Source: Sialis fuliginosa
Lineage: Eukaryota > Arthropoda > Insecta > Megaloptera > Sialidae
Direction: 5' to 3'
Assembly: GCA_961205875.1 (NCBI GenBank)
Contig: OY540813.1
Coordinates: 34,815,001 to 34,879,000, forward strand
DNA: 64,000 nt
A program made the position numbers and the translations under genes. Shown one piece after another: positions 46,151 to 57,923 of the stretch. Below the pieces are notes generated by a model that worked only from the letters and a program-made list of their open reading frames with translations, did no database searches and was not told the origin of the DNA. How positions within the stretch are numbered: position 1 is the first letter of the stretch; the number at the start of each line of letters is the position of its first letter.

Positions 46151-47414
46151 ACTTCATTATGATATAATATTACATATAAACATAAATAAAAAAACTATGT
46201 TTAATCATTTCTCTGAATTGTAACTATACTATTAATTTGTATTCCAAGTAATTACAGAAAAACATTCTAAAATAAAACACCGATTATACATTTCTTGCAT
46301 GCAAGCAACGTTTAAAAGCAAATGCATTAAACCGTTCATATTAATTAACAATAAATAAGTATTATACTTTATTAGATTGTAAAAAAACGATCAATATAGA
46401 TACATTTAATTAGGTAAATAACACGCCAATTCAAATACTAAACCCCGATTATGGTATTTAATCGACTAAACTAAAGTTGACACATTGTTATTTTAATTGT
46501 GTTAATATTCCAAAATATATTTGCAACTGCAATAAAATTATTATTCTGTTTTCTTATTATTTCGATTTTATTATTGTTACAAATTATAATTTAAAAAATG
46601 TTTTACTAATATTTGATGAATACGTAATATGTAAAATTCCCGACAGAAAATTTTAAAATACATACGATATAATTTCTACTATAGAATAATTTTATCCCGA
46701 GCATATTACATATACAAATAAAAATAATTTATAATAAAATTAATATAGTGTGAAAATGAGTTACAAATGTAATAAAAAAATGATTACAAAAATTATTTAT
46801 AAATCGCAAACATTTTTATTTATGGAACCTACATATTATGTAGGTGTATATATGTATAAATATAGATGTGCAAATATTTCAACTACATAATTTTGTGATA
46901 TAATAACGATCGAATTTACCACACTTACATGCACAACACTCTAATTGAAAAATACAAATTACCGTGTTATAAAGATAAATAAATCACTGAATTGATTACA
47001 TTATACGACCTTAATAAATAACTTTCATTCACATGCCTTGAATTTTACAAGCTTGATACGAAAAACACATCAACTAATAATTACTTCAATTAAATGTTTT
47101 TGCGAGAAAAATAAATCAGCGCAAAGAAAATAATAAACTAACTAATAAATTATATAAATCTAATTAAAAACCTTTAGCTTTATTAAAAAAATATTAAGTC
47201 GTTTTTCAGATAAGTTTTCTGTAATTCTATGTAATTATTATAATGCACCTTCTTTACGTTAAGGACGTAGTCCTTACGAATGAAAAGTCAATTCAATTTA
47301 AAAAAAAAGGTATACTGTATCTATTAGGTTGTTGCAAAAATAATGCACGTTTTTCCTATGCCTAGATTTAGGTACTATTCTCTTTTAAAGTTATCGCCCA
47401 AAGTACTAAGTATA
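46151..47414. other. 1.26 kb of AT-rich sequence
   Basis: No frame, exon or repeat family is recognised. Confidence 0.45.
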
Positions 47415-47928
47415 TAAGGTATTGGCAAGGACCCTAGTAATGTTTTTTTTTTTAAATTAAATGTACTGAATTAGAAATATGTGTTGATATTTGATTACTA
47501 CCATTTTTCAATATTAATCTATATACATTTAACTGTCTTACAGCGTGATTTGATGAGAATCGGCCAATAGGTTAGGTGGACATTTAAACTAATTATTAGT
47601 ATAATTTATTTACTAATTATTATATTATCATAGCAACTGCTTTACATTGTTTCAAATTTGATGATTCTTTCTTTTATATGTTTTTTTTGTCGTAGTACTT
47701 ATCATTTTGTAATCATTAGCAAGTGTCTGGAGAAAAAACATGAACAAAATAAAAGGCTATAATTAAAAAAACAAACTATTTGCGGACTTTGGTAATTAAA
47801 TTGATTCAATAAAAAGTTACTTGTTTTATTAGTAACATCAGTTAATGAGAATTACGAAAAACAAGCCCATTAATCCAAAAAAAAGAAAACTTGCTAATAT
47901 AGCGGCCGTAACTGATGCCTTTACCTTA
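47415..47928 (-). mobile_element. Family A copy 7
   Basis: Full-length, reverse orientation, ending GGCCGTAACTGATGCCTTTACCTTA. It supplies the uninterrupted reference (ACTAATTATTAGTATAATTT) for the insertion site in copy 2. The left TIR has lost about 14 bp. Confidence 0.77.
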
Positions 47929-48064
47929 TCATTTTAAAGATTTTTTTACTGACTTCCTTTATTTCTTTGAAAATTTTTCATAAAATTTCATTTTCACCTA
48001 TTTTAAGGTGATTAAAAAAATATGTCGAAACAGGATTTTAGAAAAATTTATTTTTCAAAAATTC

Positions 48065-48157
48065 AAACTCGTCCGCAGTGCAGCGCAAACGGCCAGAAAC
48101 ATCAATAAAGTTTGGAGGCAGGGGTCCATTGATGAATCTATGCTGCGTTGGTTTCAA
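48065..48157 (+). pseudogene. Mariner transposase N-terminal fragment
   Basis: One frame reads KLVRSAAQTARNINKVW, then RQGSIDESMLRWFQK. This matches the second helix-turn-helix region of mariner transposases (pattern KLxxSAAETARNIN..FGxGTVxERTVxRWFxKF). Everything downstream, including the DD34D catalytic domain, is missing and replaced by the next element's sequence. A dead scrap, not a gene. Confidence 0.6.
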
Positions 48158-48409
48158 AAACCGTTTTTGAAAATAAAATTCCCTGGCTACAGATTAAAAA
48201 AAAAAGACTTTTTTTTTCTTTTATGCTCGCCAACTTAAATTTATACACTATTTTCTTCTTCACTGACTTCCCAGAATTTATAATAAATTCCCTGACTTTC
48301 CAAAAAAAAAAATTAATATATTCCCTGACTTTTCAGAATTTTAAAGAAATTTTCTGACTTTCCCTGACCACTTTAGGCTTCCCTGACTTTCCAGAAAGTG
48401 GACACCCTG
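48155..48409. mobile_element. CAGGGTGTCC-family element F3, left end missing
   Basis: TTCCCTGACTTT repeats and the intact right end CAGAAAGTGGACACCCTG match F1 and F2. The left TIR is absent: the sequence joins directly to the mariner fragment. No duplication can be read. Confidence 0.75.
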
Positions 48410-49126
48410 AAAAATTTCGTGCAGATGAAGTAAATTTAGAATTAATTTTATTTTTGAATATGGTGAGGAAGCAATAATAGAAAGAATCAAATTCATACAT
48501 TCTAAACTCCACAGAACCGTCATAGCAGCTTAAAAGGAGTGTTTGAATTTAAATTATGTAGACATTAAAAATTAATGAATTAAAAGTAGTTTACATTTTA
48601 TTATGTAGAAGGTTTGTAAAAAAAAGCTTGTATTATTATTGTGTTTCTTTTTTTGTGACAGATGTTTGTTTAAAAAGCAGATCCATTTAACTTTAAGGTC
48701 AAATATATCAGTGAGAACATTTAATTTAATTGCGTTTAGTAAAATCACACATTTACAAAATAAAAACCGGTAAACGATGAAAGGAATTATATTGATAAGG
48801 TCAAATAAAAACTCTATACATTATCGTATCCACGTGCACTTCTATCTGATACTGAACATAGCAGCTATTCACAATGACTATTTGAATTTTCCGCGTGTTT
48901 TAATTGCACAGACCTAAACAAAGATGGCGAGTAGATATTTATAATTGATCGCAATGATTAATTGAATTTCCAACGATGGAAATTTAAACATACTTGAAAT
49001 AAAGATTAACCAGAAGATAATATGTACTACCTGCATAAAAGTCACTATAACTCTTCACTTTTCATGTAACATTTTATTTTATATATTTAACATACGAGTA
49101 ATTTTAAAAAGTATCTATATAAAATA
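48410..49126. other. AT-rich spacer
   Basis: Nothing recognised. Confidence 0.4.
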
Positions 49127-49800
49127 AAACGGCCAAGTGCGTGTTGGGCACGCAAATGATAGGTTTCCGTAGTCATTACGATTTATAAACAAGAGTTATT
49201 TCATTTTTTTATAAACTATTCTAGCTACAGTGTTCGTTATAATTTTCATTGAAAGTACTAACTAAAAGTTACATCCTGGATTTTTTTTAGATTTTTTGTA
49301 TCGATTAGAAAGTAGAAAGGGGAGAGGGGACGCTCTGATAATGACATTTAAATGCAAATATATCGTGACTGAAGGGTTAAAATCAAAAGATCATTTAACA
49401 TTTTTTGTTGAATTTTAGGAGACCTATCTAATGATATCCCACTCAATGGGGTAAGTGAAAAAAAATGTGAGTAAATTTTCAGTGTATGTGAGGGGGTCCA
49501 AAATAATTTTGACAGTATTCGTTATAATTTTCAGTGGAAGTACTAATTAAAAGCTACATTCTCGAATTTTTTCAGATTTTTTGAATAGATAGTTTAGAAA
49601 TTAAGGGTTGGGGGGGGGGGACGCTCTGATCACGACTTTGAACGCAAATATATCGTGACTGAAGGCTTAAAATCAAAATGTCATATAACATTTTTTATTG
49701 CATTTTAGGAGACCTATCTAAAGACACCCTACTTAATGGATTAAGTGAATTTTTTTTAATATACTTTTCAGTCTATGAATAGGGGGTCCAAATAAATTTA
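49127..49800 (+). mobile_element. Family O repeat, copy 2, with an internal tandem duplication
   Basis: It starts CGGCCAAGTGCGTGTTGGGC. Two diverged units of about 285 bp follow head to tail (about 49227-49511 and 49512-49798), both containing TTCGTTATAATTTTCA, CGCTCTGAT, ATATCGTGACTGAAGG and AGGAGACCTATCTAA. Copy 1 has one unit. An 11-G run is at 49610-49620. Confidence 0.6.
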
Positions 49801-50457
49801 GTAAACCTCGTAGAAAATAATATTATCTATAGTTTATGTCCCATTCATTTTATTCTATCTTATTAGTTTGTCAGAAATGTTTTAATAAAATAAGAATCAC
49901 GTATACTATTCACTGATTATGTATAAGAAAGTCCCGTGGTTCCCATAGCAGATATTTTATTTATAATAAAAAGTTATATTTTTGATTTTTATCTTTATAT
50001 TTTCTCTAATAGATTTATCTATGAAATTACAGTTGAACATTGTTTTAAGAATTTTGATTTTATTTAGATCTGAATAAACAAAGGTTCCCATCGTAGTATA
50101 CAGTAAATAATATGGCTCTTATTTATTTTGACTAATTTTGAATATCTTTGACGCTAGAGTTCATATATCACATTACATGTGCATTGTCGTTTATTACATT
50201 CTGATGAAGAACACCGCGTCGGTTGTATTGTATAAACGCATCAGACTGTGACAGTCTTGAACTTTTTCTTTTAGTATAATGAAATGTTAGATGTGCATAT
50301 TTTTTGCTGGTTATATTTTTAAGTATTGGAAATTAATACAGGGGTATTGTACTTTAATCCAAATAAAGTATCATAGAATACATTTGTCTTTAGTATCATT
50401 TGAAACGTATCCATCTTGTATGTTTTATTATTATGTTATATTTAACAGTGCCTATAC
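49801..50457. other. AT-rich spacer
   Basis: CATTCTGATGAAGAACACCG at about 50196 superficially resembles a hammerhead start but lacks the GAAA arm. Nothing else is recognised. Confidence 0.4.
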
Positions 50458-51360
50458 CGGGTGCTCCATTTTAATTTTCCCAGACCAATATTTCGAAAAT
50501 AAAACAAATTGGTAAAAAAGTTGTAGCATTTCAAGGGGGACATTGCTATGGATTTTCATAGTTTATGGGGTAGCATTTTTTTTCCTTCAAATAATAACCT
50601 GTATTTTTCATTGCAGATTCGTAAGGTACGGGAAAATATATGTAACTTGTAGGAAACATTTTTTTTAGAAAACATTAATTTTTTACGACTTGAAGTCTTA
50701 AATCTAGAAAGTGATTGATATTAAATGATTTTGAAATCAACTCAAATCAATTTTAATTTAAAAAAATAAGAGACAAAAGACGTTTTTTTTATGATCGAAT
50801 ACTGGAATTTTTTTTAAATATTTTACCAACTTTTTTATCAAGTTGATAAAGTTCTTCATCATTGAAAAACGAAAAAAAAATCTCTTATTTCTTACAATTT
50901 TTTAACAATCCTTGTGTAAATTCTAGCACTTTTTACCGATTTTTTTTTAAGTTTTAGTTTTTGAGTAAAGAAATAATTGAAAATTAATAACGTAAAAAAA
51001 TTGTTTTCCAAAAAAAAATCGGATAAAAGATGCATATTTTTTCCGTAAATTACGATTCTGCAATGGAAAATATAGGTTACCATTTGAAAAAAATTTTACC
51101 CCATAAAATTCCCACGAAACTCCATAGCAATAATAAATGTTCCTCTCGAAATGCTATAACTTTGATTCAAAACATTTTTTTTTCACCATCTTGTTTATTT
51201 TCTGAGATATTCATCTGGGAATATTACATATTTCGTATTTTAAATTACAATAATAAAAATTTGTTTTGGAAAGGGGGGGGGGATTTTATTTAATTGGGGA
51301 GAAGGCTTCCCCGGATATAAAGTTTACTATATCTTTATAGGTAACTTAAAATGGAACGTT
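50458..51360. mobile_element. Inverted-repeat element with CATTGCAGATTCGTAA arms
   Basis: The left part, 50458-50620 (GGGTGCTCCATTTTA ... CATTGCAGATTCGTAAG), is mirrored by 51045-51355 (TTACGATTCTGCAATGG ... AAAATGGAACG). The middle is a long A/T-tract region. GAATCTGCAACAAAAAATATAGG at 36180 is a further fragment. Three short frames overlap and are not supported. Confidence 0.45.
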
Positions 51361-51679
51361 GTATATAAAAATCAATACAAACACTCCTAACCCTCAATTA
51401 AGGTAGTAGATTGGGTTTGCAAAAATGTTTAATCGAAACCTTAGACGCCCTAAAGTCTAGAAAATAAAACAAAACTATCTGTAGCTTTTATTTTGTTAAA
51501 ACGAGTAGAAAAACAAATACGATAAACACTGAAGTTATAAATCACATATATTTAATGTTGAAAGATGTAGGAAAAAATCTGAAAACGAAGCGAAAAGAAA
51601 TACAACAAGTAGTTGTAAATCAGATTGTTAATATATATTTAATGAACTAAATACATATACGCCAAGAACAAGGTTTTAT

Positions 51680-52458
51680 ATACAGGATGAGTCATATCAG
51701 GTGGAACAAACTTGAACCGTGGATTGAGAAAAATATTTTAAGCAAAAAACATTATATGAACATGTGTTCGGAAATTTTTCATGAGGAGACCTATCTAAAG
51801 ACACCCTATAAATATACCTCCAAAAATGTATCCTTATCAACAAATAGCCATTTGAAGTATCGCTTTTTAGTTATGTCATTAACAGTTATAGAACTAGCAA
51901 TACATAGGTATTAGATGGTATATGTACATGAACTTTTTTTCTTACCTAGAACAGGAATATAAATTTATTTTTTGTGATTTGAAGCATCCGTACCAAGTAA
52001 AATTCCGCATGATTTCTTTTGCGTCGCTATTTTTCGTAAACGGTTATCCTATGATAAATGAGCAGTATATTTTTGTGTATTTTGTGTCATACAATCTTAT
52101 TCAAACATCTAACTCAGGAAAAAATTAAAGAACTAAAAAATACTGGATAAAAATCGACGGGCCCCCAAAAATCGACGGGCCCCCAGGGCCCACAGAACAC
52201 TGGTCAAAATTACTATTAATTGAGACTGGATATCGATAACACTTATTAATACTAAAACCTGTATCACATTTAATAACTGTAGCACAATGGGTTCTCCAGA
52301 TATTAAATAAAAACTAATTTTGAGTAAAATCTTTGGAGGGTTGTAGCCCCTTCATGGAAAATTTCCGGACACATGTTCATATGATGTTTTTTGCTTAAAA
52401 TATTTTTCTCAATCCACGGTTCAAGTTTGTTCCTCCTGATATGACTCACCCTGTATAA
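51680..52458. mobile_element. Element N with about 100-bp TIRs
   Basis: ACAGGATGAGTCATATCAGG and the next 85 bp are repeated inverted at 52350-52456 with few mismatches. TATA or TA lies at both outer ends, suggesting a TA target. Frames at 51687-51914 and 52303-52527 are the TIR read from each side and give similar proteins for that reason. Inside, CGACGGGCCCCC is tandemly duplicated (about 52157-52186). Confidence 0.75.
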
Positions 52459-53034
52459 TACATACGAATAGTTTTGTAAACGCATCGTTGCTTGTTCATT
52501 ACTAATTATGTATATGCACACATTCATTGCTAATTACAACTAAAGTGTAAAGTGGAGACCGAACCATAACTCACACACATTTGAGATAAATAAAAAATAT
52601 AAACGTCTATGCACTGCATTCAAGGAATCTTAGATATTTTAAATATTTAAACTATTTGCTAACGATGTTCCAAAGAGCACAAACTAATGATGTATATTTT
52701 TTATTTTGGTTTTTGAAAGTTGTGAATTAAAATAACTCTAGTTCTATCTTTTTGCAGATTTCTTGAAAACTTAGATACCGATACATATGCGATTTATTTG
52801 TCGCATAGATCAACATTGTGGTCATTAAATTCAGGTTTCTACGAAAGCTGTAATATTTAACGAAACGTAGGACGAATAGGATTAATTTTTCTACAATGAC
52901 ACAAAAAAGTAATCAAAAGTTTTATTTTTAACGATGACGGACATAGGCTACTTTGTATCTCGAAAATTCAACCCCTAAGGAATTGCAAGGGGCTGGAAAT
53001 TTATTAATTTGTTTTTAGTAATTAATATTTGACC
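52459..53034. other. AT-rich spacer
   Basis: Nothing recognised. Confidence 0.4.
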
Positions 53035-53262
53035 CCCTGTCACATATGAAGGGTTGTAATTAGTTTTATTCGATCCGGCGGGAAAAATACCACAGGGTGG
53101 GGTTTTAGAAGGAAAAACAACCCTCTATCTCGCATAGCAGTCGAGATGTTTACGATTTTGCATAATGAATGAAAACCAAAATATATAAAAAAATTATATT
53201 TCACACACTTTTACATATGAATGGTTGTAATTAGTGAAAGTGAAGCCGCGGGTAGCAGCTAG
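53035..53262 (+). mobile_element. Helitron-like 3' end, copy 4
   Basis: GAAGCCGCGGGTAGCAGCTAG followed by T matches copy 3. Upstream TCACATATGAAGGGTTGTAA and TTATTCGATCCGGCGGG are shared. The CGCG stem is partly eroded (GTGAAAGTGAAGCC). Confidence 0.55.
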
Positions 53263-54265
53263 TTTTAAATAATCCATACATTTTTGGCGAAGTTGCATTC
53301 AATTAAATAATATGCAAGTATTGAATGAAATAATCAACATGTTGGATTTATCTGATCCGCCCCAAAATTGAAGGTAAAATGGATCACCATTTAAAATCTC
53401 ACATTAATTGAAAAAATATCGTGTTTTTATGTACACGAGCCTTTCTTCTTACATCGCTGGCCAATACTAAATATTGCGCAATATATCTCTGGTAGCAATT
53501 CTTTTCGGTGCGTAGAAAAAGTGCGATAGAAACACGTTTAAAAATAAAAACAACATTAAATGGTATTTTTTTGATCCAATTCGCCTCGGTCTACCCTAAT
53601 AAAATGATTTTATAATTTATCTTTGTTTTGTGGATCTTGTTTGCACTGTATACAACTAAACATTATCAAAAAATACGACCAAGAAGATTACTATGAAACC
53701 TAAGTAAAATTAGCGAAACAAATAAGTAAAATAACTAAACGGAACTATGTTTATTTGAAATTAATTCATTTTTAAATGATCAAAAAAATGTATTAAACGT
53801 GGAACATCACTACATTGAATTTGTAACAAAGGTTATCCACAAACTATACAAAATATTGGCGATTAGTAACGGATGTGCGCTATTGATACAACAAAAAGCA
53901 TTTTGCTTTCAAATCCGTTTATATTCTCACATATTTTTCTTCGATTTTTGTACATGTTTCAAGTTTTTTTTATAATATTGTATTACATCGACGATTTTTA
54001 AACAATATTATTACAAGGTTGCTGGTTTATATTAGGATAATCGTAGTAAATAATTGATTCAGCTTACTTCGTTCATGCCTTTTCTATAAATAATTTTTAT
54101 AGCTCCAATTCAGAATAATATACTATTATCTGTCAGAACTGTAAAAAAAAAATTAATAATTTACTTACAGTTAAACCTGAGATAAATGATATTCAAGACA
54201 ATTTTAGAGAAAATCTTATGAAAATCCATTATAAAATATGGACCAGCGATCTCCAACTCAATAAG
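53263..54265. other. 1 kb of AT-rich sequence
   Basis: Nothing recognised. Confidence 0.45.
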
Positions 54266-54758
54266 CGTGTTAGTTAAATGTACTAAATTAGAAATATGTG
54301 TTGATATTTGATTACTACCATTTCTGAATATTAATCTATATACATTTAACTGTCTTACAGCGTGATTTCATCACATGAGGCCAATAGGTGTCAAAATGGT
54401 GCACATTTAAACTAATTATTATATTATCATAGCAACTGCTTTACATTGTTTCAAATTTGACGATTCTTTCTTTTATATCTTTTGTGTCGTAGTACTTATC
54501 ATTAGTAAGTGTCCATCACTGCGTGCTCATTAGTAATTTTACCTTTGCCATTACTAGAGAAAAAACATGAACAAAATAAAAGGCTATAATTTAAAAAACA
54601 AACTATATTTGCGGACTTTGGTAATTAAATTGATTAAATAAAGAGTTAGTTGTTTTATTAGTAACATGATTTCATGAGAATTACAAAAAACAAGCCCATT
54701 AATCGAAAAAAAACGAAAACTTGCTCTTATAGCGGCCATAACTGGTGCCTTAACCTTA
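54266..54758 (-). mobile_element. Family A copy 8, one TIR missing
   Basis: It ends GCGGCCATAACTGGTGCCTT and matches other copies back to TTAAATGTACTAAATTAG. The opposite TIR (the CAAGACTGGTGCC side) is absent, so the copy is truncated there. Confidence 0.75.
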
Positions 54759-55185
54759 TTAATACGTGAACATCGAAAATTGTCGTATGTTTTTTTTGGT
54801 ATTTATTATAAAAGGAGGGGAATGGTTAGGTTATGTTAGGTTAGGTACTGTACCATAGATGGGTACAAAAAAAAATCATGTGTGTCTGTTGCTGTTAAGG
54901 CAGGTAAAATATTGGTCTAATTTTGACCATAGGCGATTCTAGTTGGAATTATTTGGCGAGCTACACATTTATACAAATGCTTTAAAGTAAATAACTAAAT
55001 AAGTATGTACCCGTTTAAACATTTTTTTATCATTTCACGTATTGGAAAAATAAATGAGAACATTAGAATTCCAGTAAAAATGTTCTCATACGAGCGATAG
55101 ATAATTGATACACCTAGTGACCGCTGATACTAAAACTACACTTATTGTATATTATTTTATTTTTTCCTTCAACAAAGACACATTC
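54759..55185. other. Spacer with a short TTAGG-like run
   Basis: GGTTAGGTTATGTTAGGTTAGG lies at about 54825-54846 (interrupted by ATG). Nothing else is recognised. Confidence 0.4.
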
Positions 55186-55187
55186 TA

Positions 55188-55337
55188 ATGTCCGATATTA
55201 TAAAGGAGCTAGCAAATTTGCTAGCTAACAAGCAATTTCAAATGAAATATCAAACTTATATGACAGTTCTTTTGGAGTTTGTTGAAGACTTTGACAAGTT
55301 TCGCGCACGCGTTGAAGGTAAATACCAACGGTATTAA
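55188..55337 (+). CDS. Exon-like frame in MITE G1, start codon built from the target A
   Basis: ATG is formed by the last A of the TAA duplication and the element's first two bases, TG. The 49-residue frame begins MSDIIKELANLLANK, continues YQTYMTVLLEFVEDFDKF and RARVE, and reaches a stop soon after AAG/GTAAAT at 55317/55318, a good splice donor. The same frame is kept in G2 and G3, where the donor reads GTAAGTA. It may be the first exon of the parent transposon's gene or a captured host exon. The function is unknown. Confidence 0.35.
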   Translation: MSDIIKELANLLANKQFQMKYQTYMTVLLEFVEDFDKFRARVEGKYQRY

Positions 55338-55512
55338 AACAGTGGTGATGTTATGAAAATTATTTTGTACGGTGAAAGATACCAACTGTGTTACAATTAG
55401 TTGAAGTGTCACTGCTCTAAATTTCATAGCTAATCCATAGATACTAGTACAGAATTAATACCTCATTTGAAAGTAATTGCAAATTTTGCTAGCTCCTTTA
55501 TAATACCGGACA
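55189..55512 (+). mobile_element. PIF/Harbinger-like MITE G1, 324 bp
   Basis: The TIRs TGTCCGATATTATAAAGGAG and CTCCTTTATAATACCGGACA are flanked by TAA (55186-55188 and 55513-55515). Just inside the left end GCTAGCAAATTTGCTAGC (55208-55225) is a perfect palindrome. It carries an exon-like frame starting at the element border. G2 and G3 are inverted relative to it. Confidence 0.87.
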
Positions 55513-55515
55513 TAA

Positions 55516-56146
55516 CTCTAGTATAAGTTAATAAAAGTACCTATACATAGTTGCAATAAATACACACTCTAGTGAAATTTAAACTATTTATATATGTTAT
55601 TGTGAAACAAAACACACATTATATTTCTCGCTTCAGTCTTGTTATGTTATTCAATTTATACACATACATACAATATATAAAGATAAAATCATATTGATTA
55701 CACCATAAGACGTTCTAATTTAAATTAAGCGTTTGCAAAAAGTTATAATTTAGTAGGCGTGTTTCAATAAAAACTTATTAATCGACAGCAAATATGTGTT
55801 CAATATAAATACACGTTCATCATCAATCAAATAGTTGCTAATTAATTGTCACCACACTTACTGCGATATGTGGTGTGTACATATGTTCTGTTATGAACTG
55901 GTTCTTATCACAAGGAGCCACCAAAAGTAGCTTCCGGTCTAAAGGTGCGGGGGCGAGTATATCAGAGCCCGGATGTGTTGTTGGTATCTGTCCATGTCAT
56001 AACAAACATACATACATACATACATGCCTCTTCCGTCCACCCAAACATCTTCATAAACATTTGTTTTAAACGAAATCTTTTCATTATTAACTCTAAATTA
56101 TTTTTCAGATGTGATTAAACATCTATGTACCTTTGTGATCGTACGT
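55516..56146. other. Spacer with a GC-richer patch and a CATA microsatellite
   Basis: 55890-55990 is GC-richer (CTTCCGGTCTAAAGGTGCGG) and is followed by (CATA)n near 56007-56022. A 64-codon frame at 55875-56069 crosses both and has no known features. Confidence 0.3.
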
Positions 56147-56300
56147 TTTAGCTTCTGAGTGTAAGCCGCGTCGTGTTATCGGCCAACGTTTCGTCACACA
56201 TTGCAGTGGACATTTTCACGACCAAATAGACGCAGCTTACACCTAGAAGTCAAGATCTATATCAAGATCACCGCGGAGGTTTCAAGTATATTTTTGGGGT
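56147..56300. mobile_element. Family Q inverted repeat
   Basis: TTCTGAGTGTAAGCCGCGTC (56153-56172) is mirrored by GACGCAGCTTACACCTAGAA (56229-56248). The right half, through ATATCAAGATCACCGCGGAGG, matches 61443-61500. Confidence 0.5.
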
Positions 56301-56900
56301 ACGATTATTTGTATTTATGTATATTTTTTTTCTGAGTTAACGATTTATAAATGATACACAAAATTTGATATCGTCTGCTTAGTTTTCAATTTTATAGTTT
56401 TTTTACCCCCCCCCCCCCCCCCATCGGCATTGTCACAATCGTGTGATCCCCTCCCCTGTTGTGACGTCACACAAGTTTCGAAATAAAAAGTAGGTACTCA
56501 AAATCAACGGAAAAAAAACTAGAGAAATATTCATTCTCCTTGGCTGTTAATATTATTTTTATTTATATAAATTTTGTTCGTTCATTAATAAAAATTAAGT
56601 ATATGAAATTTTACCAAGCACGTTTGAAAATTTCCCAATAACTCTCACCGGTCTTAAAACTACTACTAAAACATAGTAATTTTTCCTCTAAGAATTCATA
56701 TAAAATTCATTCTTTTGAATTTTTAAATGTGACATTACGAAGTTCGTAACTCCTTCCCCCTCCCCTCTCCCCCTCTTGTCACACTTTGTTGACCCATCTT
56801 CCACCTGAACGTGTGATGTAATTTATGGATGACCCCTTAAGTGTAATTTTATAGGATTTAGAACATTTATCGTGTGAGACAGATGTGTATAAAAATATAC
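56301..56900. other. AT-rich spacer with a 17-C run
   Basis: The C run is at 56406-56422, and a C-rich stretch follows at 56755-56775. Nothing else is recognised. Confidence 0.4.
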
Positions 56901-56903
56901 TAA

Positions 56904-57238
56904 TGTCCGGTATTATAAAGGAGCTAACAAAATTTGCTAGCTAGCAATTACTTTCAAATGGGGTATTAATTCTGTACTAGTATCTATGGATTAGTTATGG
57001 AATTTAGAGCAGTGACACTTCAACTAATTGTAACACAGTTGGCATCTTTGACCGTACAAAATAATTTTCATAACATCACCACTGTTTTAATACCGTTGGT
57101 GTTTACTTACTACAACGCGTGCGCGAAACTTGTCAAAGTCATCAACAAACTCCAAAAGAACTGTCATATAAGTTTGATATCTCAGTTGAAAGTGCTTGCT
57201 AGCTAACAAATTTGTTAGGTCCTTTATGATACCGGACA
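56904..57238 (-). mobile_element. PIF/Harbinger-like MITE G2, 335 bp
   Basis: TGTCCGGTATTATAAAGGAG and CCTTTATGATACCGGACA ends are flanked by TAA (56901-56903 and 57239-57241). Confidence 0.88.
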
Positions 57239-57239
57239 T
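57087..57239 (-). CDS. Exon-like frame in MITE G2
   Basis: This 50-residue frame begins MSGIIKDLTNLLASK and shares YQTYMTVLLEFV and DFDKFRARV with G1. A GTAAGTA donor-like sequence lies where the copies diverge. Again the A of ATG comes from the duplicated target. The opposite strand carries an equally long frame (56997-57206), so coding on this strand is inferred from the start and donor only. Confidence 0.35.
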   Translation of the reverse strand: MSGIIKDLTNLLASKHFQLRYQTYMTVLLEFVDDFDKFRARVVVSKHQRY

Positions 57240-57241
57240 AA

Positions 57242-57923
57242 TTCTTAAATATTATTTTGTGTGAATTTTTGCAAGACATAAATCCTGTATTTTTTTTACA
57301 TCAGATGACATTAAAAACGAACAGAGTTTGAAAATTAAGCGGGCGATAATTTCCTTGCCTAAAAACAGTTCGAATGTATATATTATACATTTGTACTATA
57401 GGTACGTACATACATCTTATTTATTATAAATAACTCTAATAAATCCATAATTTATGAAGTTAATAATGTGTGTCATTATGAAAACGATGTATTTTTTATA
57501 TAAATATAATATCAATGAATGATGAGTAATAGATACATTATAGTGTTTACTATACTAATCATCACCAATATCGATAAATAATTTATATAATAATGAAACG
57601 ATCGTAAAAATTATAGACAGCAATATTATGTTTGAAACGACTTAAAATATAATAAAAGATATTATTTATAGCGTGTTTGTCGAGAATAGAAATATTAATT
57701 ACTAAAGACAGATTCATATAAAAACGCTATAATGACATTATTAAATCACAAGCGACTTTATGTATTTTCTCTAGAAATTCACATAAGTACCTAATACCAC
57801 ACACGGTCTGTTTCATATAATCATTTAATTGCAATTTTAATAAGCTAATAAATTACGTATTTTTCATTTAAATCAGATACCTAGTTTATATTTTTACTAT
57901 AAGGAAATCGATGAATACCTACA
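57242..57923. other. AT-rich spacer
   Basis: Nothing recognised. Confidence 0.4.

Noticed and set aside
50196..50235. CTGATGA followed by a short stem, a possible third hammerhead
   Set aside because: No GAAA arm or matching helix I and III could be found.
51687..52527. Two similar proteins (SHIRWNKLEPWIEKNIL and SHIRRNKLEPWIEKNIL) on opposite strands
   Set aside because: They are the two inverted arms of element N read outward-in, not a duplicated gene.
54825..54846. TTAGG-like run as a telomere or internal telomere scar
   Set aside because: Only three or four imperfect units; such short runs are scattered in insect DNA.
56997..57206. 69-codon frames on the other strand of MITEs G1-G3
   Set aside because: They are open in all three copies, but the copies are closely related, and the opposite strand has the better-supported ATG plus donor. 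Recorded as an alternative only.
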